A stretch of DNA of 64,000 nucleotides from Fluviicoccus sp. Its GTDB lineage: Bacteria > Pseudomonadota > Gammaproteobacteria > Pseudomonadales > Moraxellaceae. The stretch spans positions 1 to 64,000 of the forward strand of contig NZ_JAUSMX010000005.1 in NCBI RefSeq assembly GCF_030646115.1, in the 5' to 3' direction. Under the pieces are notes generated by a model that saw nothing but the letters and a program-made list of their open reading frames with translations, had not been told where the DNA came from and did not search any database. Shown piece after piece: positions 8,449 to 17,406 of the stretch (within the stretch, counting starts at the first letter, position 1; each line of letters starts with the position of its first letter). The translations under genes and the position numbers were made by a program.

Positions 8449-9225
8449 ATGCCTGAAACCCTTTCCCTGCTGGGCCGTGACGATCCTGTAGTCTTTGAGG
8501 TCGAACGTCCGGAAGGGCAGTCCCCCTTTTTGCTGATTGCCGATCATGCCGGGCGTCATATTCCCCGTCAGTTGGGCTATCTGGGACTGGAATCGGCGGA
8601 TTTGCAGCGCCATATCGCCTGGGATATCGGGATTGCCGGTCTGGCCAGCCAGTTGGCCGCCCGCATGGATGCCTGCCTTATCCGCCAGAACTATTCCCGT
8701 CTGGTCATCGACTGCAACCGGCCGCTGCTGGCACCTGACTCCATTGCCAGCCACAGCGAAAATACCCCGGTTCCCGGCAACCAGCATGTCAGCCCGGGGG
8801 AAGGCAGCCGCCGTGCGCAGGCCATTTTCCATCCTTACCACAACCGTATCCGCCAGGAATTGCAGGCCCGCAAGCAGGCGGGGCGTCCCACCATCCTCAT
8901 TTCACTACACAGTTTTACGCCGGTTTACCACGGCCAGAACCGTCCGTGGCATGCCGGGGTGCTGTATCACCGCGACACACGGCTGGCGCATGCCCTGCGG
9001 GATTTGCTGCGCAAGGAGCCTGGACTGGTGATTGGCGACAACGAGCCTTATTCGGTCAGCGATGCGTCAGACTACAGCATTCCGGTGCATGGCGAGCGCA
9101 ACGGCCTGCCGCATGTGGAGCTGGAAATCCGTCAGGACCTGATCATCAATGCCGCCGGGCAGCGCGCCTGGGTGGAGCGCCTGCTGCGCCTGCTTCCTCA
9201 GGCGGCGGAGGTCTTAGGGCGCTGA
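8449..9225 (+). CDS. N-formylglutamate amidohydrolase family protein
   Basis: A protein of 258 residues. Family hallmarks are SPFLLIADHAGRHIP near the N-terminus, the DIGIAGLASQLAARMDACLIRQNYSRLVIDCNR segment and LISLHSFTPVYHG, which would supply metal-binding His and Asp residues, and GLPHVELEIRQDLI near the end. The family cleaves N-formylglutamate to glutamate and formate in histidine degradation, but no other hut genes are near, so the real substrate may be another N-acyl amino acid. The ATG at 8449 gives the usual family start. It converges with the radical SAM gene and their ends overlap by 12 bases. Confidence 0.9.
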   Translation: MPETLSLLGRDDPVVFEVERPEGQSPFLLIADHAGRHIPRQLGYLGLESADLQRHIAWDIGIAGLASQLAARMDACLIRQNYSRLVIDCNRPLLAPDSIASHSENTPVPGNQHVSPGEGSRRAQAIFHPYHNRIRQELQARKQAGRPTILISLHSFTPVYHGQNRPWHAGVLYHRDTRLAHALRDLLRKEPGLVIGDNEPYSVSDASDYSIPVHGERNGLPHVELEIRQDLIINAAGQRAWVERLLRLLPQAAEVLGR

Positions 9226-10848
9226 GTGGTCAGGCACTTTCAGCGACTTGGGCTGTTTGGACAATGCCGGTGGGTCAATGAGTCGCATTTTCCGGCATAA
9301 CCCGAGCAACGCCATTTGCGCCGTCGCCATCAGGCCCTGCAACACAAAAAATCCACCATGCAACAGGTTTATCAGTGGATAGGTTCGCAACATGCGCAAC
9401 AAACGCGGTGGGTGCAGGTAAAACCGGACATAGGTGTAGGAAAGCTTCTTGCGCAGGTCATAGCCGTAGGCGCGGGTATACCAGGGAGTCAGGCTGTGGT
9501 AGTCGCCGCTTTCCCGTTCATCAGCAGCGCCCCGTATGGTAGCCTCTGCTGAAGCTTGGAGCGCCAGCTCATAAATCGGGGTTTGGGGCTGGGGAACCAC
9601 GGCAAACAAGTGTACATGCATCAAAGGGCTGCTGATGGCATAGCTCAGGGTTGCCTCAATTTCTTCCTCCGTTTCCGAAGGAAATCCAAGCATCAATGCC
9701 CCATGTACGACCACACCCTGACGCGTGAACTCTTCGATGGCCCACTTGGCTTTCTCAATATCCAGATATTTTTCAGCCAGGACTTGTAGCCGGGGAGTGA
9801 CTGTTTCTATTGAAATTGATGCGTTATAGGTTCCGGCATCAGCCATGGCCTGAATTGTTTCCTGATCCAGGATATCGCCTCGCAACCCGTTCGGAAAGGC
9901 CAGGAACAGTTTTCCTGGCCAGCGTGCCTGAATGGCCCGCATGATGGATTGCGCCCTTGGCCGGTGCAGGTTGAAAATGTCATCAATAATATGGAACTCG
10001 GTAACCCCATAATCCTCATAAAGTATGCGGATTTCCTCCAGCACATTTTCATCACTTCGATAGACAAAGCGCTTGGTGAAAATATCATGGCAATAATTGC
10101 ACAGATACGGACAGCCCCGGGAGGTGAACAGATAGGCGTATTTCCGTTCATCTACATTGGTAATCATGCGTTTGCGGTCGCGCTTGCGATAGCGCTCAAA
10201 ATCCAGCAGATCCCAAGCGGGCAGGGGAATGGCGTCAAGATCGGTTATGAGATCCTGTTTGTGGTTGTACACGATTTCGCCGCTTGCCGTGCGGTGGCTG
10301 AAGCCCGGGATGTCGTCACCCAGCGGCTGACCGGAAAATTGCCGGGTCAGGGCCTGAAGGAAGCTGCGGTCTGCGGCGCCCTCAAACACCCAGTCAAAAA
10401 GGCTTTCACCAAAAATCAGGTCGGCTTGGCGCAACGTAAACGGACCACCGATGACCGTAATGGCTTTCGGGGCACAAACCTTGGCCGCCGCTGCGATGGC
10501 AAAACTGGCTGCCGCCTCGCAATTCAAGGCAGAGACGCCGATGATATCGGGCCGGAATTCGTCAATGCGTTCCGCCAATGCCTCGGGTTTGTCGTTGTAG
10601 AGCATCATGTCCCAGAAGTGGACAGTCACTGTATCACCGAAATGCTGCCGAATGCCTGCAATCAGGGTGAGGATGCCCAGCGGCGGACCGTAATGATTGT
10701 TTCTGGCTTCCTGAAAGGGCTTGATGAACAGGATGGTGAAAGGGAGAGTTACAACAGGGCTTTCGTTAATTTCAGCAATGGAGTGATATGTAGATACCGA
10801 GATATCCGGTTGATTCTCAACCCGTATTTTTTTTGTGGTTTTATTCAT
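9214..10848 (-). CDS. B12-binding radical SAM protein
   Basis: A protein of 544 residues with an N-terminal cobalamin-binding domain (about 35-170; PLGILTLIAGIRQHFG, IIGVSALNCEAAASFA, AITVIGGPF) and a radical SAM barrel whose iron-sulfur site is C246-x3-C250-x2-C253 (RGCPYLCNYCHD). The C-terminal part lacks another known domain. Such proteins do methylations or rearrangements of unreactive carbons, for example in hopanoid, bacteriochlorophyll or natural-product pathways. No partner genes are adjacent, so the substrate is unknown. The DxHxxG motif of cobalamin methyltransferases is not evident, as is usual in this class. The start ATG 10848 lies six codons inside a longer frame. Confidence 0.92.
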   Translation of the reverse strand: MNKTTKKIRVENQPDISVSTYHSIAEINESPVVTLPFTILFIKPFQEARNNHYGPPLGILTLIAGIRQHFGDTVTVHFWDMMLYNDKPEALAERIDEFRPDIIGVSALNCEAAASFAIAAAAKVCAPKAITVIGGPFTLRQADLIFGESLFDWVFEGAADRSFLQALTRQFSGQPLGDDIPGFSHRTASGEIVYNHKQDLITDLDAIPLPAWDLLDFERYRKRDRKRMITNVDERKYAYLFTSRGCPYLCNYCHDIFTKRFVYRSDENVLEEIRILYEDYGVTEFHIIDDIFNLHRPRAQSIMRAIQARWPGKLFLAFPNGLRGDILDQETIQAMADAGTYNASISIETVTPRLQVLAEKYLDIEKAKWAIEEFTRQGVVVHGALMLGFPSETEEEIEATLSYAISSPLMHVHLFAVVPQPQTPIYELALQASAEATIRGAADERESGDYHSLTPWYTRAYGYDLRKKLSYTYVRFYLHPPRLLRMLRTYPLINLLHGGFFVLQGLMATAQMALLGLCRKMRLIDPPALSKQPKSLKVPDHSAP

Positions 10849-11339
10849 GCCTGATCCCTGCCGCATTGGCTGATTTTACCGCATCCGCCATTGGGATAAC
10901 GAAAAAAGGCTCATTTATGAGCTTGGCTAGTGTTAATGGAAATCTGCTGCAAAGCAATAAATTTAAGTCAGGATTCGGAATTTGAATAAAAAATCATGTA
11001 ACTGATTCAAGTAATGTCAATCAGCACCAGACACGGATTTTCGGTATGGGACAGAGGTTTGCTAGCAATCGCTTTTAATCATTAATGAAATAATATACAG
11101 ATATATATTGTCATTCAGCCGGCGCAGCGTTGGCCGGAGATCGCTATAAGTTCCGGAACGAGAACGATCTAGTCACTGTTCCAAAACAGGCGCATGATGC
11201 ACCCGGCAGTTTTTTCAATTGGGCGGGTTTCAGGGCGCCCGCCGGCCAAAATTCAGCGGGGTAAAGACTTGGCCCCGTTCTTGCTTCTCTGTAAGCCATG
11301 CCTTCCTAAATCCGGCCAGTCACCCAAGAGGTTTACCCC
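10849..11339. other. Gene-free stretch upstream of the radical SAM gene
   Basis: About 490 bases without a supportable gene; the part at 10890-11110 is AT-rich. It holds the hairpin GCTCAT-TT-ATGAGC (10909-10922), which on the minus strand is followed by six T, so it would look like a small terminator or attenuator about 60 bases before the radical SAM start. The right end carries the ribosome site AAGAGG for the transglutaminase-like gene. Confidence 0.5.
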
Positions 11340-12182
11340 ATGCAAATCCGAGTCGGTTACGAACTGGTCTACCAGTGCCCGCAACCCACCCCGATGATCC
11401 TGATGCTGCACATTCACGACAGCCGCCTGCCTGATGTGCTGATGCCCGATCATCTGGTGACGGAACCCGCTATCCCCTTTACCACCTACATGGACGGTTT
11501 CGGTAACCGCTGCACGCGGATCGTGGCGCCTGCCGGGCGGTTGCGGATCAGTTCAGAGGCCTTGGTCAATGACAGCGGCCTGCCGGACATCATTGTGCCG
11601 CAAGCCATGCAGCATGCCATCCAGGACTTGCCACAGGAGACGCTGGTCTATCTGCTGGGCAGCCGTTATTGTGAGACCGATGTTTTGTCCACCACGGCCT
11701 GGGCCTTGTTCGGCCACGGCCCCACCGGTTGGGCGCGGGTGCAGGCCATCTGCGATTATGTGCACCGCCACATCGCCTTCGGTTACGAGCATGCCAACGC
11801 CACCAAGACTGCCGCGCAGGTTTTCCATGAAAAGCGCGGTGTCTGCCGTGATTACGCCCACCTCGCCATTGCCTTTTGCCGGTGCATGAACATCCCGGCG
11901 CGCTATTGCACGGGTTATCTTGGGGATATCGGCATGCCGCCGCCCTACGGCACCATGGACTTTGCAGGCTGGTTCGAGGCTTATCTGGGCGGTCAGTGGT
12001 ACACCTTCGACGCCCGCAACAACGTTCCCCGCATTGGCCGGGTGCTGATTGCGCGCGGTCGGGATGCCTCTGATGTGGCCATCACCACCACCTTCGGTCC
12101 GAATGTGCTGGAGAAATTTGTGGTACGCACGGATGAGGTCATTGCGGGCAAACTGCAAACGCCGGCAGCTGTTCCGGCCTGA
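11340..12182 (+). CDS. Transglutaminase-like superfamily protein
   Basis: A protein of 280 residues: an N-terminal beta domain (to about residue 110) of the bacterial transglutaminase-like type, and a papain-fold domain with the nucleophile in KRGVCRDYAHLAIAFCR and the Asp in WYTFDARNN. The place where the catalytic His usually stands (HAW) reads FAGWFEAYLGGQW, so the His is missing; from memory many close relatives also lack it, so the subfamily may be a protease or binding protein with an altered triad. A ribosome site AAGAGG lies 8 bases before the ATG. It is followed by the histidine phosphatase gene on the same strand. Confidence 0.88.
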   Translation: MQIRVGYELVYQCPQPTPMILMLHIHDSRLPDVLMPDHLVTEPAIPFTTYMDGFGNRCTRIVAPAGRLRISSEALVNDSGLPDIIVPQAMQHAIQDLPQETLVYLLGSRYCETDVLSTTAWALFGHGPTGWARVQAICDYVHRHIAFGYEHANATKTAAQVFHEKRGVCRDYAHLAIAFCRCMNIPARYCTGYLGDIGMPPPYGTMDFAGWFEAYLGGQWYTFDARNNVPRIGRVLIARGRDASDVAITTTFGPNVLEKFVVRTDEVIAGKLQTPAAVPA

Positions 12183-12307
12183 ATGTTGTTGGCTTTCCGG
12201 GGCGGGTGCGGCCGCCTGTCCCGAAGGCTTTTTGCGGATTGCAAATCGTTCCGCCATCCCCATCTATGCTACATTGCCGCCATCAGCCGCCTTTCGATCC
12301 CGTCATC

Positions 12308-12970
12308 ATGCTTCATCCCGAACTTGAGCGTTCCCTGCTGTTGCCCCCCCAGGAAAAACCGCTGATCCTGCTGACCCGGCATTCCCTGCGTGAGCTGGCC
12401 AAGGACCCCAACGGCGTTCCCGGCTACGATTTGCCGCTAACCCCGGAAGGCGTGGCGCTGGCCGAAAGCTGGGGCAAGCGTATCAACCGGCCCATGACCC
12501 GTTTCCATTCCAGCCCGGTGGGGCGTTGTGTGGACACGGCGCTGGCCATGGCGCGAGGCGCAGGAATGTCTGAACCGGACATCCAGCGCACCCTGCAACT
12601 GGTGGAGCCGGGCTGTTATGTGCAGAGCATCCGGCAGATCGGGCCGTTGTTCCTGCAGATGGGGCCGCTGGCCTTCGCCAACCATCATTTCAGCACGCCG
12701 CTGGAAGGACTGCTGAGTCCGGAGGAAGGCGCGGCGCGCTTGATACGGCACCTGCATCAGAACCAGCCCGGCGCGGGCGAACTGGCGGTTCATGTCACGC
12801 ATGACACCATTCTGGCGGCATTCATTTATCATTTGCAGGACCGCCGCGAAATCAGCGAAGACGACTGGCCATGGATGATGGAAGGCGCTTGGCTCTGGTT
12901 TGATGACGAACACCTGCACTGGATCTGGCGCGGCCAACCTGGTTCCCGCCCCCTTGAACCCTATCTGTGA
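12308..12970 (+). CDS. Histidine phosphatase superfamily protein
   Basis: A protein of 220 residues. The phosphatase loop is LLTRHSLRE, an RHS variant of the usual RHG, so the nucleophilic His is present. FHSSPVGRCVDTALAMA supplies the second Arg and AVHVTHDTILAAF the distal His. The final segment WPWMMEGAWLWFD is typical of a small subgroup. The substrate is unknown. The gene ends 7 bases before the ABC exporter ATPase, so the three genes are probably one transcript. Confidence 0.88.
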   Translation: MLHPELERSLLLPPQEKPLILLTRHSLRELAKDPNGVPGYDLPLTPEGVALAESWGKRINRPMTRFHSSPVGRCVDTALAMARGAGMSEPDIQRTLQLVEPGCYVQSIRQIGPLFLQMGPLAFANHHFSTPLEGLLSPEEGAARLIRHLHQNQPGAGELAVHVTHDTILAAFIYHLQDRREISEDDWPWMMEGAWLWFDDEHLHWIWRGQPGSRPLEPYL

Positions 12971-12977
12971 GACCCGT

Positions 12978-13904
12978 ATGACCGAGGCCCTGATCCTCCG
13001 CGACCTCAGCAAGACCTACCGTAACGGCTTCCAGGCCCTCAAGGGTATCGACCTGACTGTCCGTGAAGGCGATTTTTATGCCTTGCTGGGCCCCAATGGC
13101 GCTGGCAAGTCCACCACCATCGGCATCATCAGTTCGCTGGTGCAGAAAAGCACCGGTACGGTGAAGATCTTCGGCCATGACATCGATCAGGACCTGTCGC
13201 TGGCCAAGCAGCAACTGGGCGTGGTGCCGCAGGAATTCAACTTCGGCATGTTCGAGAAGGTGTTTGACATTCTCGTCACCCAGGCCGGTTATTACGGCAT
13301 TCCCGCCAAGCTGGGACGCGAACGAGCCGAGAAATACCTGAACAAGCTGGGCCTGTGGGAAAAGCGCGATGTCGCCGCCCGCATGCTGTCCGGCGGCATG
13401 AAGCGACGGCTGATGATTGCCCGCGCCATGGTGCATGAACCGCGCCTGCTGATTCTGGATGAACCCACCGCCGGGGTGGACATTGAACTGCGCCGTTCCA
13501 TGTGGGATTTCCTCACCGAGCTGAACGCGCAGGGCACCACCATCATTCTCACCACGCATTATCTGGAAGAAGCGGAAGTGCTGTGCCGCAATATCGCCAT
13601 CATCGACAAGGGCAACATCGTTGAGGACACCGACATGAAGTCGCTGCTGGCCACGCTGCAGGTGGAGCATTTCATTCTCGACCTGCTGCATCCGCTGACA
13701 GCCGCGCCCAACCTGGGGGATTATCCGGTCAAGCGGGTGGACGACCGCACGCTGGAAGTGGCGGTGGCCAAGGGTCAGTCGGTCAACCGGGTGTTCACGC
13801 TGCTGGGCGAACAGGGCATTGAAGTGCTCAGCCTGCGCAACAAGTCCAACCGCCTCGAAGAGCTCTTCGTGGCGATGGTTGAAAAGAACCTGAAGACGGC
13901 CTGA
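12978..13904 (+). CDS. ABC exporter ATP-binding protein
   Basis: An ATPase of 308 residues with Walker A (LLGPNGAGKSTT), signature LSGGMKRRLMIARAM, Walker B LLILDEPTAGVD and the switch His in ILTTHYLEEAEVL. The DEPTAGVD form and the C-terminal extension are those of ABC-2 (drug, NatA or YadG-like) exporters. The start ATG 12978 follows the phosphatase stop. It is paired with the permease 4 bases downstream. The closest known family is YadG of E. coli, but the exported substrate is not known. Confidence 0.94.
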   Translation: MTEALILRDLSKTYRNGFQALKGIDLTVREGDFYALLGPNGAGKSTTIGIISSLVQKSTGTVKIFGHDIDQDLSLAKQQLGVVPQEFNFGMFEKVFDILVTQAGYYGIPAKLGRERAEKYLNKLGLWEKRDVAARMLSGGMKRRLMIARAMVHEPRLLILDEPTAGVDIELRRSMWDFLTELNAQGTTIILTTHYLEEAEVLCRNIAIIDKGNIVEDTDMKSLLATLQVEHFILDLLHPLTAAPNLGDYPVKRVDDRTLEVAVAKGQSVNRVFTLLGEQGIEVLSLRNKSNRLEELFVAMVEKNLKTA

Positions 13905-13908
13905 ATCC

Positions 13909-14682
13909 ATGAATCGTGACCAAACCCTTGTTGCCCTGCAAACCATCCTCGTCAAGGAAGTGCGCCGCTTTACCCGCATCTGGGCGCAAACCCTGCTGCC
14001 GCCGGCCATTACCATGACCCTGTACTTCGTCATTTTCGGTAACCTGGTCGGCAGCCGCATCGGCGAAATGGGCGGCTTCCACTACATGCAGTACATTGTG
14101 CCCGGCCTGATCATGATGGCCGTGATCACCAACTCCTACTCCAACGTGGTGTCCAGTTTCTACAGCGCCAAGTTCCAGCGCAGCATCGAGGAACTGCTGG
14201 TGTCGCCGGTACCGCACCATGTCATTCTCTGCGGCTATGTCATGGGCGGCATTGCCCGGGGGCTGGCGGTCGGGGCCATTGTCACGGTGTTGTCGCTGTT
14301 CTTCACCAGCCTGCACCTGCACCATCTCTTCGTCATCGTCTACACCATCCTGATGACAGCGGCGCTGTTCTCGCTGGGCGGCTTCATCAATGCAGTGTTC
14401 GCCAAGTCCTTTGACGATATCTCCATCATTCCCACCTTCGTGCTGACACCGTTGACGTATTTGGGCGGCGTGTTCTATTCCATGGACCAGCTGTCGCCGT
14501 TCTGGCAGAACCTGTCACTGCTGAACCCGATCGTGTACATGGTCAACGCCTTCCGCTACGGCATCCTCGGCGTCAGCGACGTCAATGTCTGGCTGTCGCT
14601 GGCCATGGTGACGCTGGTGACGGTGGCGCTGTACATCTATGCCTACCGCCTGCTGAAAAGCGGCCGCGGCATGAAGGAGTGA
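13909..14682 (+). CDS. ABC-2 type permease
   Basis: A membrane protein of 257 residues with six hydrophobic segments, including ITMTLYFVIFGNLVGSRIG, the conserved EELLVSPVPHHVILCGYVMGGIARG (the ABC-2 motif) and LTPLTYLGGVFYSMDQLSPFWQNLSLLNPIVYM. It forms the transmembrane half of the exporter with the preceding ATPase and resembles YadH. The stop overlaps no other gene, and queF starts 3 bases later, so the whole set is likely cotranscribed. Confidence 0.94.
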   Translation: MNRDQTLVALQTILVKEVRRFTRIWAQTLLPPAITMTLYFVIFGNLVGSRIGEMGGFHYMQYIVPGLIMMAVITNSYSNVVSSFYSAKFQRSIEELLVSPVPHHVILCGYVMGGIARGLAVGAIVTVLSLFFTSLHLHHLFVIVYTILMTAALFSLGGFINAVFAKSFDDISIIPTFVLTPLTYLGGVFYSMDQLSPFWQNLSLLNPIVYMVNAFRYGILGVSDVNVWLSLAMVTLVTVALYIYAYRLLKSGRGMKE

Positions 14683-14685
14683 GTC

Positions 14686-15504
14686 ATGGCTTGGTACGAA
14701 AAGACGCAGCTGGGGCAGAAAACCGACTACATCCATGCCTACGATGCAGGGCTGCTGTGCCCATTGGTGCGGAAGGAAGGGCGCGATGCGCTGGGGTTGA
14801 CGGCGGAGTTGCCATTTTATGGCGCCGATATCTGGCACAACTACGAAGTGTCGTGGCTGGACGGGCAGGGCAAGCCCTGTGTCGTCATCGCCCGCATCGT
14901 GGTGCCGGCCGATTCGCCGTGCCTCATTGAATCCAAGTCGATGAAACTTTATTTCAACTCGCTGAACCAGCACCGCTTTGCCGACCGTCAAGCTGTGATC
15001 GATTGTGTCAGCGCGGACCTCAGTCATTCCTCGGGTGGAAACGTCCGGGTGGAGCTGCTGCCGGTCAATCAGTCCTATACGCTGGCCACCCTTGCCGGAG
15101 ACTGCCTGGACGACCTGCCGTTACAGGATTGCGATTTCCAGCCCAATCCCGGTTACTTGCGGGCTGAACCCGGACAAGCGGTGGAAGAAACCCTGCATTC
15201 CAACCTGTTGCGCAGCAACTGTCCGGTCACCGGGCAGCCGGATTGGGGCAGCGTGCAGATTCAGTACCGGGGGCCGAAAATTGACCGGGAAGGGCTGTTG
15301 CGTTACCTGATTTCCTTCCGCGAACACAACGACTTCCATGAGCAATGTGTGGAAAGGATCTTCCGGGATATCCTGACCCAATGCCGCCCCGAGCAGCTGA
15401 CGGTGTTTGCCTGCTATACCCGTCGCGGCGGGCTGGACATCAACCCCTGGCGCAGCAATTTCCAGCCGGTTCCAGCTCAGCTGCCGCGTCTGGCGCGGCA
15501 ATGA
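14686..15504 (+). CDS. queF: NADPH-dependent 7-cyano-7-deazaguanine reductase
   Basis: A cytoplasmic enzyme of 272 residues that reduces preQ0 to preQ1 in queuosine biosynthesis. It is the long, two-domain form found in gammaproteobacteria: WHNYEVSWLDGQGKP and ESKSMKLYFNSLNQ in the first half, and the catalytic Cys in SNCPVTGQPDWGSVQI, with the nearby Asp, in the second. The ending FACYTRRGGLDINPWRSN is strongly conserved. It starts 3 bases after the permease stop. No other queuosine genes are close. Confidence 0.97.
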   Translation: MAWYEKTQLGQKTDYIHAYDAGLLCPLVRKEGRDALGLTAELPFYGADIWHNYEVSWLDGQGKPCVVIARIVVPADSPCLIESKSMKLYFNSLNQHRFADRQAVIDCVSADLSHSSGGNVRVELLPVNQSYTLATLAGDCLDDLPLQDCDFQPNPGYLRAEPGQAVEETLHSNLLRSNCPVTGQPDWGSVQIQYRGPKIDREGLLRYLISFREHNDFHEQCVERIFRDILTQCRPEQLTVFACYTRRGGLDINPWRSNFQPVPAQLPRLARQ

Positions 15505-15592
15505 ACTGAGAATACTTGCCATTGTCTAAATCAGTCGCCACAATCAGGCCTGCCTAATTTCAAAGAACCACCCACAACAGGGAGAACATCGC

Positions 15593-16258
15593 ATGACCGC
15601 CTACCTCGGTTTCGTACCCAGCGATTCGCTGCAAACTGACATTCGCACCTTGCTGGGCAATCTGGATCGCAAGGCCTCCGAGCCGCAGTACCATCTTGCC
15701 AACGGCATTGCCAGCAAGATGACCGACGAGATCATCGACAACCTGTTGCTGAACATGGTCAACAACATGGGCAACGGTGAAGGCAGCAACATGATCAACT
15801 TCCTGGGCGGCTTCCTGAAGAAGACCATGCACGTGATGTTGAAGATGATGCTGGGCAAGGCCAACAACGCTGAAGTCGCCAATCGCGCCGTGTTCATCCG
15901 CGCCCGTTTCCTCAACCTGCCGGACGACTCCCCGCGCCTGGGCTTCCCGCTGCCGCACGACCTGTATGACGAATTCCAGAAGCATTTCGCCGCCGTCGAC
16001 GCCGGTCAGGGCAAGGAGCACATTGAAGCCATTGTGCAGGCCATGATGCGTTTCTCCGACCTGTCGCTGGAACACTACTACGATGAGTTCATCGCCACGC
16101 TCGACCTGGGCATGATCCTGCGCAAGACCACGGCCATGACCCGTTCCGCGCTGCACAAGGAACTGCACTCGGTACTACCGAAAATGGTCCGCGCCCTGAA
16201 AAACGAAGAACTGAAGCATCTGGCCGATTACATCCGCGCCATGCTGGTTGAGCGTTAA
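15593..16258 (+). CDS. Uncharacterised protein, first of a tandem paralogous pair
   Basis: A protein of 221 residues, mainly helical, without signal peptide or membrane segment. It shares length and layout with the next gene: an N-terminal pattern (DSLQTDIRTLLGNLDR against DKLRDNFARMIDKLDQ), a middle FIRARFL/RLGFPLPHDLYDEFQKHF block against QIRARRL/YISFVVPDDLAATYRRCF, and a C-terminal YYDEFIATLDLGMILRKTT against FYVESMQSLKLGMIARKLV, so the two came from duplication. I do not recognise the family. A ribosome site (AGGGAG) lies before the ATG. The two genes are 9 bases apart and are probably cotranscribed, and they may form a heteromer. Confidence 0.8.
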   Translation: MTAYLGFVPSDSLQTDIRTLLGNLDRKASEPQYHLANGIASKMTDEIIDNLLLNMVNNMGNGEGSNMINFLGGFLKKTMHVMLKMMLGKANNAEVANRAVFIRARFLNLPDDSPRLGFPLPHDLYDEFQKHFAAVDAGQGKEHIEAIVQAMMRFSDLSLEHYYDEFIATLDLGMILRKTTAMTRSALHKELHSVLPKMVRALKNEELKHLADYIRAMLVER

Positions 16259-16267
16259 GGAGCCGTC

Positions 16268-16963
16268 ATGACCACCTATTACGCGATTCCCTGTCCGGAC
16301 AAGTTGCGCGATAACTTTGCCCGCATGATCGACAAACTGGATCAGGGATCGCGTGATCCGCTGGCGCCGCTGCTGATCGAAGTCGCCAACGACTACACCG
16401 ACGTGATTGTGCAGGTGATGGTGCTGGGCAACAGTGAAATGATGCCCCAAGACAGCATGGCGCGCAAAGTGCTGGAAGGGGTGGCCTCGGTGATCAAGGC
16501 CACCTCGCATACCATGAACCGCCAGGTGCTGCACAAGATGTCCAACAGCGACATGACGCCGGTGGCCAACCAGATCCGCGCCCGCCGTCTTGAAGTCGGT
16601 GACCGCACCTATATCAGCTTTGTGGTGCCTGATGATCTGGCCGCCACTTACCGCCGCTGTTTTGCCGCCATCCGGCAGGGTGACCTCTCGGTGCAACGCG
16701 AATTCGCGGAGGCCGTTCTGCGGTTTTCACGTATTGCCCACCAGCATTTCTACGTGGAGTCCATGCAGTCACTGAAGCTGGGCATGATTGCCCGCAAGCT
16801 GGTGGATATCGGCGGGGCGGGTATTGAGAAGGCGTCAGATGCGGCCATCCGCAAGCTGGTTCCGGCGCTCAATGCTGAAGAGTTGCTGGGTTTTGTGGAA
16901 TATCTGGAACCCTTGTATATCGATGTGCCCCCCCATGCTCAGCAAGAGGGAATGCGGCTTTAA
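16268..16963 (+). CDS. Uncharacterised protein, second of the paralogous pair
   Basis: A protein of 231 residues, paralogous to the preceding one through most of its length but clearly diverged. It is helical with few cysteines and shows no catalytic motif known to me. The ends PALNAEELLGFVEYLEPLYIDVPP against PKMVRALKNEELKHLADYIRAML also align. It starts after AAGGAGCC, a fair ribosome site, and its stop overlaps the stop of the convergent SRAP-like gene by 3 bases. Function unknown. Confidence 0.8.
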   Translation: MTTYYAIPCPDKLRDNFARMIDKLDQGSRDPLAPLLIEVANDYTDVIVQVMVLGNSEMMPQDSMARKVLEGVASVIKATSHTMNRQVLHKMSNSDMTPVANQIRARRLEVGDRTYISFVVPDDLAATYRRCFAAIRQGDLSVQREFAEAVLRFSRIAHQHFYVESMQSLKLGMIARKLVDIGGAGIEKASDAAIRKLVPALNAEELLGFVEYLEPLYIDVPPHAQQEGMRL

Positions 16964-17382
16964 TCCGAATTTTCGGTTGCATCGTCACGGATAATACGCG
17001 GCCAGCGATCACTGACATGCCGGTAAGCTGGCGGCGTTTCGTCCGTTACCACATAGACCCGCTGTTCTTCCCCGATTGTCGCCACCAGCCCCTGCACATA
17101 TTCCCCCGGCTGTAATTTTGCCCAATAAGGCTTGTTGCTTGCATTCCGCTCCATGTAGCGCTGTACCGGCAATTTCACCGGCACTGGCCGGAAGCGATCC
17201 CACTTTCCACCGCGAATGCTGTCCAGACGGGCACAAGGCCCGGCCACCCATGGCGAATCGATGCCATGGCGTTCCCCCCAGCGCAACCACAGTACTTCAC
17301 CCGACCTCAGCAATACCGGCAACGCCGGTGCGCTTTCACCGAAGGTGATGATGCGGTCATTCACTTCCACACCGGAGCACAT
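16960..17382 (-). CDS. Compact SRAP-like protein (YedK/HMCES-related)
   Basis: A protein of 140 residues that starts Met-Cys, so after Met removal the Cys would be the N-terminal residue, as in the SRAP family that crosslinks to abasic sites in single-stranded DNA. Other points that can be lined up are WLRWGERHGI, ARLDSIRGGKW (compare NARAE in SRAP) and RYMERNASNKPYWAKLQPGEYVQGLVA (compare the EW...KQPY...AGLW core). It is shorter than YedK (about 220). I infer a distant or minimal SRAP protein; the family assignment rests on pattern only. It converges with the paralogous pair. No SOS box was sought in detail. Confidence 0.6.
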   Translation of the reverse strand: MCSGVEVNDRIITFGESAPALPVLLRSGEVLWLRWGERHGIDSPWVAGPCARLDSIRGGKWDRFRPVPVKLPVQRYMERNASNKPYWAKLQPGEYVQGLVATIGEEQRVYVVTDETPPAYRHVSDRWPRIIRDDATENSD

Positions 17383-17406
17383 GGTCAGGCCGGAATCCGC
17401 AGCTGT

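Noticed and set aside
10849-11339. Cobalamin riboswitch before the B12 radical SAM gene
   Set aside because: No B12-box-like sequence (GCCACTG) was found in the leader.
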